This document shows positions 38,633 to 48,760 of a DNA stretch of 64,000 nt, in pieces. Within the stretch, counting starts at the first letter, position 1. Each line of letters opens with the position of its first letter. The notes under the pieces were generated by a model, which saw only the letters and a program-made list of their open reading frames with translations, ran no database searches and was not told the origin of the DNA. The stretch spans positions 186,001-250,000 of the forward strand of contig NZ_JAACFT010000003.1 in NCBI RefSeq assembly GCF_029051685.1. Direction: 5' to 3'. Position numbers and translations under genes: made by a program. The DNA is from Bradyrhizobium sp. CSA207 (GTDB taxonomy: Bacteria; Pseudomonadota; Alphaproteobacteria; Rhizobiales; Xanthobacteraceae).

Positions 38633-38747
38633 ATCCTCATGGTGAGGAGCGCAGAATGCGTGTCTCGAACCATGCAGGCCCGGCTTTTGCAACTCGGCCT
38701 TCATCCTTCGAGACGCGCGCAGAGGGCGCGCTCCTCAGGACGAGGAG
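38633..38747. repeat. Palindromic repeat, TTCGAGACG/CGTCTCGAA family (copy 2)
   Basis: CTCATGGTGAGGAGCGCAGAATGCGTGTCTCGAACCATGCAGGCC at the left and CATCCTTCGAGACGCGCGC...CTCCTCAGGACGAGG at the right, inverted. Same element as 23555-23675 with halves swapped. It separates purS from the convergent corA. Confidence 0.75.
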
Positions 38748-38790
38748 CCGGAGTGGCTAACACGCGCAGTCGGGCGAGGGCCGCCGGCCC

Positions 38791-39807
38791 TCACAGCCAC
38801 CCAACGTGGCGGAAGCGCCAGTAGAGCGCGATGCACGACACCAGCATCAGGCTCAGTACGGCGTAATAGCCGTACTCCCAATCCAGCTCCGGCATGTGCT
38901 TGAAGTTCATGCCGTAGATGCCGGCGAGCGCGGTGGGGATCGCGATGATGGCGAGCCAGGAGGCAAGCTTCTTCGAGACTGCTGTCTCCTGGGCTTGGCC
39001 GACCAGCAGGCTCGCTTCGAAGGCGAAGGCGAGCACCTCGCGCATGGAATCGATGCGCTCCTGGATGTTGCGGACGTGGTCGGTGACGTCGCGGAACAGC
39101 GTTTGCATGGCCGGGCGCACCATCGACAGCTCGTCGTGCTCGAGCCGGCGGCAGACCTCCACCAGAGGGCCGATCGCATTCCGCAGCCGCAACAGGTCGC
39201 GACGCAGCATGTAGAGGCGCTCGATCTGGGCCTTGGTGATGGCGTGGGAGAGCACGTAGTCTTCGATTCCCTCGACCTCTTCGTGAATGCTTTCGAGCAC
39301 CGGCGAGTAGTTGTCGACGATGAAATCGAGGATGGCATAGAGGATGTAATCCTCGCCGCGGGCGAGCGCCCGCGGGCAGCTCTCGCAGCGCTCGCGTACC
39401 GCCGTATACGAGGTCGAGGCGCCGTGGCGGACCGTCACGAGATAGCCATCACCAATGAAAATATGAGTCTCGCCGAAGGCAATCCGCCCCTCGAGCAATT
39501 GCGCGGTCCGCGCCACGATGAACAGGGCTTCGCCGTATTGCTCGATCTTGGGCCGCTGATGGGCGTTGTTGGCATCCTCAATGGCGAGCTCGTGCAGATC
39601 GAACTGCTTCTGCACGGCGCCGAGCAGCGCCATGTCGGGCTCATGCAGCCCGATCCAGACCACGTGGCCGGGCTTGGCGCGCCAGCTAGACGCCTCGCTG
39701 ATGGCGATATTGGCGACGCGCCGTCCGTCGACATAGGCGCCGGCAGCGACGACGCCGTCGGCGGAAACCGGCTCGGCGGCGGATGTGGGCAGCGACGGGA
39801 CATTCAT
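38791..39807 (-). CDS. CorA-family magnesium/divalent metal transporter
   Basis: 338 aa from ATG 39807. A long cytoplasmic domain ends in the membrane part: IAIPTALAGIYGMNFKHMPELDW contains the GMN motif, followed by a second TM (YYAVLSLMLVSCIALYWRF). The stalk helix (EASLLVGQAQETAVSKKLASWLA) is typical. CorA forms a homopentamer carrying Mg2+, Co2+ or Ni2+. It separates purS from purQ; its divergent start faces purQ. Confidence 0.9.
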   Translation of the reverse strand: MNVPSLPTSAAEPVSADGVVAAGAYVDGRRVANIAISEASSWRAKPGHVVWIGLHEPDMALLGAVQKQFDLHELAIEDANNAHQRPKIEQYGEALFIVARTAQLLEGRIAFGETHIFIGDGYLVTVRHGASTSYTAVRERCESCPRALARGEDYILYAILDFIVDNYSPVLESIHEEVEGIEDYVLSHAITKAQIERLYMLRRDLLRLRNAIGPLVEVCRRLEHDELSMVRPAMQTLFRDVTDHVRNIQERIDSMREVLAFAFEASLLVGQAQETAVSKKLASWLAIIAIPTALAGIYGMNFKHMPELDWEYGYYAVLSLMLVSCIALYWRFRHVGWL

Positions 39808-39985
39808 GGTTTCAATCCCGGCAAATCGTTCGGCCAAATTGCGATGGCCAAATTGCGATAACCATGGCCTGTGCACAAGGCGGCCCGGCGAGGCTAGCAC
39901 TAGTAAAATCCCCGTCAAATGGTTATGTCTCTTCACGATTTAGCCCCTCGCGAAGCCGATTCCTGCCACCATCGGAACCTCAACC

Positions 39986-40687
39986 ATGAAAGCCGCCATT
40001 CTCGTTTTTCCCGGAATCAACCGCGAGCGCGACATGGCGCGCGCGCTGAAGCTGATCTCGGGCAACGAGCCTGCGATGGTGTGGCACGCGGAGACGTCGC
40101 TTCCTGCCGGCACTGATCTTGTGGTGGTCCCCGGCGGCTTCTCCTATGGCGACTATCTACGCTGCGGCGCGATTGCGGCGCGCGCGCCGGTGATGGATGC
40201 GGTGCGCGACTATTCGGCCAAGGGCGGCCTCGTGCTCGGCGTCTGCAACGGCTTTCAGATCCTCTGCGAATCCGGCCTGCTGCCGGGCGTGTTGATGCGC
40301 AACGCGCAACTGAAATTCATCTGCCGCGACGTGCATCTGCGCGTCGAGCGTTCCGACACGCCGTTCACCCGCGGCTACAATGCGGGCCAGGTGATCCGCG
40401 TGCCAGTCGCGCATGGCGAAGGCAATTACGAAGCGGACGAAGAGACCATCAAGCGCCTCGAAGGCGAGGGGCGGGTGCTGTACCGCTACTGCTCGGCCGA
40501 CGGCGTGGTCGATGAGAGCCACAACATCAACGGCGCGGCGCATTCGATCGCCGGCCTCGTCAACGACAACGGCAACGTGCTCGGCATGATGCCGCATCCC
40601 GAGAACCACGTCGAAGACATCATGGGCTGCACCGACGGCCGCGGCCTGTTCGCCGGCCTGGTCCAGCACCTGGAAAAGGCCGCGTGA
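39986..40687 (+). CDS. purQ: PurQ glutaminase subunit of FGAM synthetase
   Basis: 233 aa class I glutamine amidotransferase supplying ammonia to PurL. The nucleophile is Cys87 in [15 protein letters not shown], and the catalytic His/Glu are in HPENHVED near the C-terminus. Opens [26 protein letters not shown] lies upstream. The stop overlaps the GTG start of the next gene (GTGA). Confidence 0.96.
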   Translation: MKAAILVFPGINRERDMARALKLISGNEPAMVWHAETSLPAGTDLVVVPGGFSYGDYLRCGAIAARAPVMDAVRDYSAKGGLVLGVCNGFQILCESGLLPGVLMRNAQLKFICRDVHLRVERSDTPFTRGYNAGQVIRVPVAHGEGNYEADEETIKRLEGEGRVLYRYCSADGVVDESHNINGAAHSIAGLVNDNGNVLGMMPHPENHVEDIMGCTDGRGLFAGLVQHLEKAA

Positions 40688-41655
40688 TCTCGGTCATTTT
40701 GAAGCGGTGTCTCGCCGCATTCGCGGTGCTCTCGTTCGCGACTGCTGCGTCCGCGCAGGATTTTCCCAAGCGTCCGATCACCTTGATTGTGCCGTTCGCG
40801 GCCGGCGGCACCTCCGACGTGATCGCCCGCACCGTCGCCGAGCAGATGGGCGTTGCGCTCGGCCAGACCATCGTGATCGAGAACGTCGCCGGGGCCGGCG
40901 GCTCGACCGCGCTGGCGCGCGCCTCCCGCGCCGAGCCTGACGGCTACACCATCGCGATCGGCAATGCCGGCACCAATGCCGCGGCCTATACGATCTATCC
41001 AAAACTGCCGTTCACGCCGGACTCCTTCCTGCCGATCGCCATTGTGGCGAAAACGTTCGGCATCATCGCCCTGCGCAAGGATTTTCCGGCAAAGGACCTC
41101 AAGGAGTTCATCGCCTACGCCAAGGCCAATCCGGGCAAGATCAATCTCGGCCATGCCGGCGTCGGCTCGTCGAATTATTTGATCTGCAAGAGTTTCGTCA
41201 CGGCCGCCGGGATCGAGGCGACACTGGTGGGCTATCGCGGCGCGGCGCCTGCGCTGACCGACGCGGTCGGCAGCCAGATCGACGGCGTCTGCGATGCGGC
41301 AGCGTCCGTCTCGCAGTCGATCAACGAGAAGCTGGTGAGGGGGCTCGTTGTCGGCTCGACCGTGCGGCTCGCCACGCTGCCCGATTTGCCCACGTCCGCC
41401 GAAGCGGGCCTGCCCGAATTCGAGGCACAGGGCTGGAACGGCCTCTTCGCGCCCAAGGGCACGCCGCCGGCCGTTATCGCCAAGCTGAACGCCGCCGCGC
41501 GCACCGCAGTAGAAACCGACGCGGTGAAGAAGCGTTTTGGCGATCTGTCGACGGTCGCGCCCGATGCCGACGAGCACACGCCGGAGCTGCTTCAGCAACT
41601 TGTGTCGCGCGACGTCGAGAAATACCGGAAAATGCTGGCGGACGACGCCAAGTAG
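40684..41655 (+). CDS. Bug/TctC-type tripartite tricarboxylate transporter binding protein
   Basis: 323 aa from GTG 40684, overlapping the purQ stop by 4 bases. Signal peptide [23 protein letters not shown], then [31 protein letters not shown], the hallmark of the Bug family (periplasmic binding of carboxylates). TTT membrane subunits are not in the window, as is common for orphan Bug genes. The overlap implies translational coupling to purQ. Its last 76 bases are duplicated at 43894-43972. Confidence 0.9.
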   Translation: MISVILKRCLAAFAVLSFATAASAQDFPKRPITLIVPFAAGGTSDVIARTVAEQMGVALGQTIVIENVAGAGGSTALARASRAEPDGYTIAIGNAGTNAAAYTIYPKLPFTPDSFLPIAIVAKTFGIIALRKDFPAKDLKEFIAYAKANPGKINLGHAGVGSSNYLICKSFVTAAGIEATLVGYRGAAPALTDAVGSQIDGVCDAAASVSQSINEKLVRGLVVGSTVRLATLPDLPTSAEAGLPEFEAQGWNGLFAPKGTPPAVIAKLNAAARTAVETDAVKKRFGDLSTVAPDADEHTPELLQQLVSRDVEKYRKMLADDAK

Positions 41656-41844
41656 CCGCAAGGCTTCGATCCACAATCATTCATTCTTTGCAGGCGGTGC
41701 AGCGATCGTGGCGCATCAATGGTGCCTGACCGAAAGTCCGCTCAATCAGGGGTGGTCGGATTCGTCCATGTACAAAAATGGTCGCAATCTGCGCGTACAC
41801 ATCGTCGCGGCTGGAGAGGTAAACCACTGGACAGAGGCATCATC

Positions 41845-43869
41845 ATGCACTTCGGCTCAGCCTGGCGTTCGAAGTTGCCTCACGCCGTGAACGATTCGTT
41901 CGCATGGACCGAAGATCAGGCGCTAGTCGATCAGGTCACGACCAACGTCCTGTCGCTGGACGTGCTCGCAAATGATCGCGCGGGCCACGCCGCAAGGCTC
42001 TATTCGATCGACGACGGTGGTGGGTGGGGGTTCGACTGGGCGCTTTTGGCAAGGGACGTCGGTCGCGAGGGGACCTCGCCCTGGGAAACGACCGACGACG
42101 GCAACCTGATCCGCATCAATCACGGCCAAATCGAGCTCGATCTCAGCCAATCACTATCTGCGCTCGGGGCGACTGATTTCAATTCCATGGCGGCCGGGGA
42201 CGTCATCGACGACGATTTCGTGTATGCGATCCGGTTCGGGCACGGCAGGCTGAGCGAGGCCCACGTCCACGTGCATGTCGATGGCGTCAACGATCCTGCG
42301 ACGATCAGTGGCACTTCGACCGGAACGGTGACGGAGGACTGCGCCGTCCAGGCCGCACGTGGCGCGCTGACCGTCACCGATCCCGACCATGGCCAGAGTC
42401 AGTTCCAGTCGTCTGCTTCGCTGGCCGGCACCTATGGGACGTTCGCGTTCGACCCGACGACCGGTGTCTGGGGCTACACGCTCGACAATAGCGCGGCCAA
42501 TGTCCAGGCACTGACCGCCAATGATGTCAGGCACGACCTGCTGACGGTCAGCTCCGCGGACGGCACCTCGCATCAAGTTATCGACGTGACCATCCATGGC
42601 GCCGACGAACCGAGGCACCTGGATATCGTGGCGGGTGCGGAGTTCACGGACATCGCGGCAGACCCGGGCTCAGTGGCCGTTGTGTTGCATGATGAGCCCG
42701 GCGGATTTCAGGCTCCGGCCCCCTATCACAACGGTACAAGCTACTATAACGGCACGCTTGAATACACGACCGCGATCGGCATCGCCGATCTCAATGGTGA
42801 CGGCGTGTCAGATATTGCGACCGCCGGCCTTGCCGGCCTCGGTACCAACTCGAGCGCCAGCGTCGGGGTGCTGCTCGGGCATGGCGACGGCACCTTCGGC
42901 GCCGCATCGACCTATCACAACGGCACATCGTGGGGACCCAACCAGGAGTACACTTACGCGCTCGATATCGCCGACTTCAACGGGGACGGCGTGCTCGACA
43001 TCGCGACTGCGGGGGTCACCGGTGACCTCTCCGCCGGCAGCGTGGGCGTGTTGCTCGGAAACGGCGATGGCACGTTCCAGGCAGGCAAGCCCTATAGCAC
43101 CGGGACCGTCTTCGCCAGTCTGTCGCAGATCACCTACGCGCTGGCGAGCGGCGATTTTAACGCAGACGGCAAGCTCGATATCGTGACCGTCGGCGCGGCA
43201 GGGTCCGGCGGTGCCTCTACCGAGAGCGTCAGCATGCTGCTTGGGAACGGTGACGGCAGCTTTGGGACGCCCATGACCTATGCGACGGCAAACCTCGTCG
43301 TCGATCATGAAATGACGGAAGCGGTTGCCGTCGGCGACGTGAATGGTGACGGCAGGCTCGATGTCGTCACTGGAGGATTTGACGACAACAACCTCGCGAC
43401 GGGCAAGACCGTCCACTCCATGAGCCTGCTGCTGGGCAGCGGCGACGGCACTTTGCAAGCGGCGATGCCGCTCTCCAGTGGCATTCCGTTAAACTCGATC
43501 TCCTATCAGTCGGAGGAAACCACGGATCTGGTCCTGGCCGATCTGAATGGCGATGGCAGGCTCGACATCGTCGGCGCGACGCACAGTGCGAACAGCAGCG
43601 TATTCACCATGCTGGGCAACGGTGACGGGACCTTCCAGCCAGCGTCTAATTGGTCAAACGGTTCTCCGCCGGATGGCGATGAAACGACCACGTCGATCTC
43701 GGTCGGTGACATCAATGGCGACGGTCGCCTCGATATTGCCGCGCTCGACAGTGGAGGTTCTGTCGGCGTGCTCTATGGAAACAGTAGCGGCTTTCAGCCA
43801 GCCGAGGTCGTGCAGACGGGGATTCACGACGCTCTCGCCATCCAGCTCGGCTACCTCATATCGGCCTGA
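41845..43869 (+). CDS. VCBS/FG-GAP repeat protein (putative secreted adhesin)
   Basis: 674 aa from ATG 41845, AGAGG upstream. Two N-terminal modules (about 1-255): a cadherin-like/VCBS unit with AWTEDQALVDQVTTNVLSLDVLAND and one with TGTVTEDCAVQAARGALTVTDPDHG. Then six FG-GAP calcium motifs, DLNGDGVSD, DFNGDGVLD, DFNADGKLD, DVNGDGRLD, DLNGDGRLD and DINGDGRLD (about residues 314, 376, 436, 497, 566, 622), each with SVGVLLGNGDGTF-like strands, giving a beta-propeller-like array. No signal peptide; type I secretion is possible. Inserted between the Bug gene and the thioesterase. Confidence 0.85.
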   Translation: MHFGSAWRSKLPHAVNDSFAWTEDQALVDQVTTNVLSLDVLANDRAGHAARLYSIDDGGGWGFDWALLARDVGREGTSPWETTDDGNLIRINHGQIELDLSQSLSALGATDFNSMAAGDVIDDDFVYAIRFGHGRLSEAHVHVHVDGVNDPATISGTSTGTVTEDCAVQAARGALTVTDPDHGQSQFQSSASLAGTYGTFAFDPTTGVWGYTLDNSAANVQALTANDVRHDLLTVSSADGTSHQVIDVTIHGADEPRHLDIVAGAEFTDIAADPGSVAVVLHDEPGGFQAPAPYHNGTSYYNGTLEYTTAIGIADLNGDGVSDIATAGLAGLGTNSSASVGVLLGHGDGTFGAASTYHNGTSWGPNQEYTYALDIADFNGDGVLDIATAGVTGDLSAGSVGVLLGNGDGTFQAGKPYSTGTVFASLSQITYALASGDFNADGKLDIVTVGAAGSGGASTESVSMLLGNGDGSFGTPMTYATANLVVDHEMTEAVAVGDVNGDGRLDVVTGGFDDNNLATGKTVHSMSLLLGSGDGTLQAAMPLSSGIPLNSISYQSEETTDLVLADLNGDGRLDIVGATHSANSSVFTMLGNGDGTFQPASNWSNGSPPDGDETTTSISVGDINGDGRLDIAALDSGGSVGVLYGNSSGFQPAEVVQTGIHDALAIQLGYLISA

Positions 43870-43893
43870 AACGCGGGTCGATGACCCCCGATG

Positions 43894-43972
43894 CGCCGGA
43901 GCTGTGCGGTAGTTCGTGACGCTCGACGTCGCGAAATACCGGAAATTGCTTGCGGACGACGCCAAACAATAG
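43894..43972 (+). pseudogene. Remnant duplicate of the Bug gene 3' end
   Basis: Translates as LDVAKYRKLLADDAKQ, against [15 protein letters not shown] at the end of the Bug gene (41655). Similarity extends from GCGCCGGAGCTG, about 76 bases, with an indel. No other part of a Bug gene is present. Confidence 0.75.
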
Positions 43973-43998
43973 CGCTTCACGCCAAGGCAGGGTGAGCC

Positions 43999-44478
43999 TT
44001 ATGCGTCTGGCTGAGCTTGTGGCTTCCGCTTCATCCGCTTGATCGTGCCGGAGAAGGTGAGCAGCGGCCGGTCGCCGGACATCATCTTGCCGCGCAGGAA
44101 GATCAGCGAGCCGCCAGCGCGGGAGACTTCGCCCACGCATTCGATCAGCTCACCCTCCCGTGCACCATCGAGGAAGTCGCAGGCGAAATTTGTGGTCACG
44201 GCCCGCCCATCCAGCTCGTGGGTGGCGATCGCAAACAGGCAATAGTCGGCGAACGCCATGAAGCATCCGCCATGGACGTTGCCGGAGCCGTTGAGGTGCT
44301 TTTTCTCGACCCTGAAAGCGCTGCGGACACTGCCGTCCGGCTCGATCTTGTGCCAGAACGGGCCGATATGGCTCTCAAAACTGTCGCGGATCCAGGTCCG
44401 CCAGCCCTGGAATTCCCCATCGGCGGCAATGTGGAGGTCGGGACGGCGGGACGGCGGCGCTTTGGTCAATTCGTGCAA
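43999..44478 (-). CDS. PaaI-family hotdog thioesterase
   Basis: 159 aa. The HGG motif is in KKHLNGSGNVHGGCFMAFADYCLFAIA, followed by RAVTTNFACDFLDGAREGELIE, the usual strand order. Probably hydrolyses an acyl- or aryl-CoA ester. Start at ATG 44478. It lies between the FG-GAP gene and divergent purL. Unrelated in detail to the thioesterase at 4908. Confidence 0.85.
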   Translation of the reverse strand: MHELTKAPPSRRPDLHIAADGEFQGWRTWIRDSFESHIGPFWHKIEPDGSVRSAFRVEKKHLNGSGNVHGGCFMAFADYCLFAIATHELDGRAVTTNFACDFLDGAREGELIECVGEVSRAGGSLIFLRGKMMSGDRPLLTFSGTIKRMKRKPQAQPDA

Positions 44479-44659
44479 GGAAACGGGCCTTCAATTACGG
44501 GTCTTTAGCCCTTAAATCCGATCCGACCGCGCCTTGCAATTCCTGTTCCCGCATCCCCCGCCGCAAAACGTGGGACAGCGGTAAAATGCACCATAAAGGG
44601 CTTTTCGTGAGCCCCCGATGTTCCTAAGAACGGCCAACCCCGCCGAAAGCCTCGAATCC

Positions 44660-46870
44660 ATGAAGAACGAACCCAAGATCACCCCCGAGCTGGTTGCCGC
44701 CCACGGGCTCAAGCCCGACGAATATGAGCGCATCCTGAAGCTGATCGGGCGGGAGCCGACCTTCACCGAGCTCGGCATCTTCTCGGCGATGTGGAACGAG
44801 CACTGCTCGTACAAATCCTCGCGCATCCATCTGCGCGGATTGCCGACCAAGGCCCCCTGGGTGATCCAGGGCCCCGGCGAGAACGCCGGCGTGATCGATA
44901 TTGGCGATGGCCAGGCCGTGGTGTTCAAGATGGAGAGCCACAACCACCCAAGCTACATCGAGCCCTACCAGGGCGCGACCACTGGCGTCGGCGGCATTCT
45001 GCGCGACGTCTTCACGATGGGCGCGCGGCCCATCGCCTGCCTCAACGCGCTGAGCTTTGGCGCGCCCGAACATGCCAGGACCCGGCATCTGGTCTCCGGC
45101 GTCGTGGCCGGCGTCGGCGGCTACGGCAATTCCTTCGGCGTGCCGACGGTCGGTGGCCAGGTGCGCTTCCACACCCGCTATGACGGCAACATCCTCGTCA
45201 ATGCGATGGCCGTGGGCCTCGCCGATGCCGACAAGATTTTCTATGCGGCCGCCTCCGGCGTGAACATGCCGATCGTCTATCTCGGCTCGAAGACGGGACG
45301 CGACGGCATCCATGGTGCCTCGATGGCATCGGCCGAGTTCGACGACAAGTCCGAGGAGAAGCGCCCGACGGTGCAGGTCGGCGATCCCTTCGCCGAGAAG
45401 CTTTTGCTCGAAGCTTGCCTCGAGATTATGGAGCAGGGCTGTGTCATCGCGATCCAGGACATGGGTGCGGCGGGCCTGACCTGTTCGGCGGTTGAGATGG
45501 GCGCCAAGGGCGATCTCGGCGTCGACCTCGATCTCGACGCGGTGCCGACCCGCGAGACCGGCATGAGCGCCTACGAGATGATGCTCTCCGAGAGCCAGGA
45601 GCGCATGCTCATGGTGCTCAAGCCTGAGAAGGAGAAGGAAGCCGAGGCGATCTTCAAGAAGTGGGGGCTCGATTTCGCCGTCGTCGGCTACACCACGCCG
45701 AGCAAGCGCTTCGTGGTCAAGCATGGCGGTGACGTCATGGCCGACCTGCCGATCAAGGAGCTCGGCGACGAAGCGCCGCTTTATGACCGCCCGCATGTCG
45801 CCGCCACCGCACTGCCGATCGTGCACGCCCGCGAGGTGTCGGCGCCGATGGGTGTCGGTGCCGCGCTGGAGAAGCTGATCGGCACGCCGGATATGTGCAG
45901 CAAGCGCTGGGTCTGGGAGCAGTACGACCACGTCATCCTCGGCAACACCATGCAACGGCCCGGCGGCGATGCCGCCGTCGTGCGCGTGCAGGATGGGCCG
46001 AAGGGCCTGGCGCTGACCATCGACGTCACGCCGCGCTATTGCGAGGCGGATCCCTATCAGGGCGGCATGCAGGCAGTGGCGGAAGCCTGGCGCAACATCA
46101 CCGCGGTCGGCGGCAAGCCGCTCGCGATCACCGACAATCTCAACTTTGGCAATCCGGAGCGGCCCGAGATCATGGGCCAGTTCGTCGGCTGCCTGAATGG
46201 CATTTCGGAGGCCTGCCGCACGCTCGACTTCCCGGTCGTGTCCGGCAACGTCTCGCTCTACAACGAGACCAACGGCCGCGCGATCCTGCCGACGCCCTCG
46301 ATCGGCGGCGTCGGCCTGCTCGACGATTTCACCAAGTCGGCTTCGCTGGCTTTCAAGGCCGAGGGCGAAGCGATCCTGCTGATCGGCGAAACCCACGGCT
46401 GGCTCGGCCAGTCCGTCTATTTGCGCGACATCTGCGGTCGCGAAGAGGGCGCGCCGCCGCCGGTCGATCTCGCCGCCGAGAAGCGCAACGGCGACTGTGT
46501 GCGCGGCATGATCCACGCCGGCACCGCGACCGCCGCGCACGACCTCTCCGACGGCGGCCTTCTGGTCGCGCTTGCCGAGATGGCGATGGCAAGCGGCATC
46601 GGCGCGAAGCTGCTCGCAGCGCCCGCTGCACTCGTGCCGCACGCCTATTGGTTCGGCGAGGACCAGGCGCGCTATCTCGTCACCGTGCCGGAGGTGGAAG
46701 CTGGCCGTGTGCTCGCCAAGATGCGCGGCTGCGAGGTGCCCTGCGTGCGGATCGGCACCACCGGTGGCGACGCAATCGCGATCGCGGGCGAAGCGCCGGT
46801 CGCGATCGACACGTTGCGTGCATCGTTCGAGCGCTGGCTGCCGGAGTATATGGGCGGTAAGGCGGCCTGA
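44660..46870 (+). CDS. purL: PurL subunit of FGAM synthetase (small type)
   Basis: 736 aa from ATG 44660 ([17 protein letters not shown]); a start at 44618 adds 14 residues. It forms FGAM from FGAR, ATP and PurQ-derived ammonia. Small-type PurL motifs include [43 protein letters not shown] and [19 protein letters not shown]. In many genomes purQ and purL are adjacent; here three genes and a repeat protein lie between them, so purL must have its own promoter. Confidence 0.97.
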   Translation: MKNEPKITPELVAAHGLKPDEYERILKLIGREPTFTELGIFSAMWNEHCSYKSSRIHLRGLPTKAPWVIQGPGENAGVIDIGDGQAVVFKMESHNHPSYIEPYQGATTGVGGILRDVFTMGARPIACLNALSFGAPEHARTRHLVSGVVAGVGGYGNSFGVPTVGGQVRFHTRYDGNILVNAMAVGLADADKIFYAAASGVNMPIVYLGSKTGRDGIHGASMASAEFDDKSEEKRPTVQVGDPFAEKLLLEACLEIMEQGCVIAIQDMGAAGLTCSAVEMGAKGDLGVDLDLDAVPTRETGMSAYEMMLSESQERMLMVLKPEKEKEAEAIFKKWGLDFAVVGYTTPSKRFVVKHGGDVMADLPIKELGDEAPLYDRPHVAATALPIVHAREVSAPMGVGAALEKLIGTPDMCSKRWVWEQYDHVILGNTMQRPGGDAAVVRVQDGPKGLALTIDVTPRYCEADPYQGGMQAVAEAWRNITAVGGKPLAITDNLNFGNPERPEIMGQFVGCLNGISEACRTLDFPVVSGNVSLYNETNGRAILPTPSIGGVGLLDDFTKSASLAFKAEGEAILLIGETHGWLGQSVYLRDICGREEGAPPPVDLAAEKRNGDCVRGMIHAGTATAAHDLSDGGLLVALAEMAMASGIGAKLLAAPAALVPHAYWFGEDQARYLVTVPEVEAGRVLAKMRGCEVPCVRIGTTGGDAIAIAGEAPVAIDTLRASFERWLPEYMGGKAA

Positions 46871-46888
46871 GGGGCCGCCGCAAACTCC

Positions 46889-46973
46889 GTCATTGCGAGC
46901 GGAGCGAAGCAATCCAGAATCCCTCCGCGGGGGCAGTCTGGATTGCTTCGTCGCAAGGGCTCCTCGCAATGAC
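46889..46973. repeat. Intergenic palindromic repeat, GTCATTGCGAG family (copy 2)
   Basis: GTCATTGCGAGCGGAGCGAAGCAATCCAGA at the left and TCTGGATTGCTTCGTCGCAAGGGCTCCTCGCAATGAC at the right. Same family as 20572-20693. Lies between the convergent purL and acyltransferase genes. Confidence 0.8.
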
Positions 46974-46989
46974 GAGGAGAGACCGTGCC

Positions 46990-48180
46990 TCACAACACGT
47001 GCGACGCCCCCGGAATCTTCCGCAACGCCGCGGTCGCAGCCCAGCTCAGAATCACCGTCAGCACGAACACGGCGGAAGCCTTCGCGATTGCAGGCCAATT
47101 GTAGTCGAACAGCCAGTATTGCAACCACAGCGTGATCGGATAGTGCAGCAGGAACATGCCGTAGGCAGCGGCCTGCATCGGATCGAGTAGCCTTGCTGAG
47201 CCTGACTGCCTGAACCGCTGGAAGAGTGCCAGGATCAGAAACATGATGGCCACGCTGAAGACGGTGACGCAGACGGCGTAAATTCCTTCATACCAGTTCG
47301 GCAGTGGAGACGGATTCCCCAGTATTTCTCGCTTGATGAAGATCAGCACCCACAGCAGGCAATACGGAACGATCGCCAAGACCATCCAGTCCCAGCTCAC
47401 CTTCGCCATCCTGCCGTCAGCCGAGAGCAGTCCGCGATCGATATTCGCAACGCCGATGCCGGCGCCGAAAAAGAAGTAGGTCGCATAGAGCATCACGCGC
47501 CCATGCTGGACCGAAAACGGCCCGAACTCGAACCAGTTGCTTGGTCCGAAATACATCAGCCCGGGTACATAGAACGCGGCGCTGACGGCCAGCATGACCG
47601 CGAAGAATTCCGCGGGTCGGCGCCGCCCGCGCAGCGAGAGGCGGTTGATAGGGTCGAGCAGATTGGGCGACAGCCGGTACAGGAGGCATGCGATCAGGTC
47701 GAAGGCGAACAAGACCCAGAGGAACCAGATCGGCCCGCTTGGCCACGGGCCTTTCGTGATCGTAGTCCACCAGAACTGCGAAAATCCGATCTCGGGGTTG
47801 AGCCGCAGCGAGATGGCGTAATACGCGAGCGGAATGACCGTGAATGCGCAGATCACGAACGGTATGCCGAGCCGACGGACGCGGTCTGCCAGATAGCTCG
47901 CGGGCCCCTTGCGAGCGATTCCCGACCACGCAAACAGGCCCGACAGGAAGAAGAACATCGCCATGAAGAAACTGTCGGTGGCGAGCACGATCATGTCGAA
48001 GCCGACCCAGGAGGTCGGATCGGTGTGGCCGAAATAGGTGTAGGGAATGACGGCGTGATGTAGCAGCACCACCAGCGTCAGGAAGGTGCGGGCGCGGTCG
48101 AGCGACAGATTGCGCACCTTGGCCTTCGGCTCGGCATGCGCCTCTACGCCGATCGCCGCGGAATGTGACATCGTGATCAT
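46990..48180 (-). CDS. Acyltransferase family 3 membrane protein
   Basis: 396 aa with about ten TM segments. Opens NLSLDRARTFLTLVVLLHHAVIPY, whose RA and HH are the acyltransferase-3 signature. These enzymes add acetyl or other acyl groups to surface glycans, LPS or Nod-factor-like sugars; the substrate is not shown. Start at ATG 48180; an ATG at 48171 is close. Convergent with purL across a palindromic repeat. Confidence 0.85.
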   Translation of the reverse strand: MITMSHSAAIGVEAHAEPKAKVRNLSLDRARTFLTLVVLLHHAVIPYTYFGHTDPTSWVGFDMIVLATDSFFMAMFFFLSGLFAWSGIARKGPASYLADRVRRLGIPFVICAFTVIPLAYYAISLRLNPEIGFSQFWWTTITKGPWPSGPIWFLWVLFAFDLIACLLYRLSPNLLDPINRLSLRGRRRPAEFFAVMLAVSAAFYVPGLMYFGPSNWFEFGPFSVQHGRVMLYATYFFFGAGIGVANIDRGLLSADGRMAKVSWDWMVLAIVPYCLLWVLIFIKREILGNPSPLPNWYEGIYAVCVTVFSVAIMFLILALFQRFRQSGSARLLDPMQAAAYGMFLLHYPITLWLQYWLFDYNWPAIAKASAVFVLTVILSWAATAALRKIPGASHVL

Positions 48181-48364
48181 GGTCGCCCCGGTCGCGTTTC
48201 TGTCTCGGCCGGACTCTGCCGCCGGGAACCCGATTCAGCAAGGGCGGATTGTGCCGCCACAACCTTCCGTCGTGCCTTTAGGAACCAGTTCCGCGCAACG
48301 CGGTTAGCGTTTCCGAAACGGGTGAAGGCCGCCGATTGCAGTGGCCATTGTCGCGGAGCTGGCG

Positions 48365-48538
48365 ATGACGATCTTGAAATGGGCACTGATCTTCCTGCTG
48401 ATCTCGATCGTGGCAGGTGTGCTCGGCTTCACCGGCATCTCGGCCGCCTCTGCCGACGTCGCCCGTTTCCTGTTTTACATCTTCGTCGTGATCTTCCTGG
48501 TGCTGCTGATATTGGGGCTAACGATATTCAGGGCGTAG
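48365..48538 (+). CDS. DUF1328 small membrane protein
   Basis: 57 aa with two TMs: [26 protein letters not shown] and [26 protein letters not shown]. This is the DUF1328/YtjA family, whose stress-related role is uncharacterised. Start at ATG 48365 matches the family start MTILKWAL. Convergent with the gene at 48761 across a repeat-like segment. Confidence 0.8.
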   Translation: MTILKWALIFLLISIVAGVLGFTGISAASADVARFLFYIFVVIFLVLLILGLTIFRA

Positions 48539-48540
48539 CC

Positions 48541-48755
48541 CCACGGCTCCCGCGCGCGGTCGTCGGGCCCGGGCTTGCCGTCTTCGCTGAAGCTTCGCCG
48601 GCCCAACACTGAGTGCCCGGCGAAGCCTTGGCGGAGCCGGGTCTCGGGCATCCACGGTCTTCCGTATCCGAAGCACCAAGAACGTGGATGGGCGGGACAT
48701 AGGCGAGCGTAAGCGACGCCCTCCTTCGGGACGGCTATGGACCGGCCATGACAGG
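48541..48755. repeat. Mosaic intergenic repeat-like segment
   Basis: 215 bases without a gene. Contains GGCCCGGGCTTGCC, GCCGGCGAAGCTTCAG as inverted partners of GCCCGGCGAAGCC and GACGCCCTCCTTCGGGACGG. Such mosaics recur between Bradyrhizobium genes, but I identify the family only by recollection and structure. Confidence 0.45.
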
Positions 48756-48760
48756 AGAGG

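Noticed and set aside
44624..47128. Long minus-strand open frame opposite purL
   Set aside because: Shadow of purL codon bias; Arg/His/Ala-rich and without any recognised domain.
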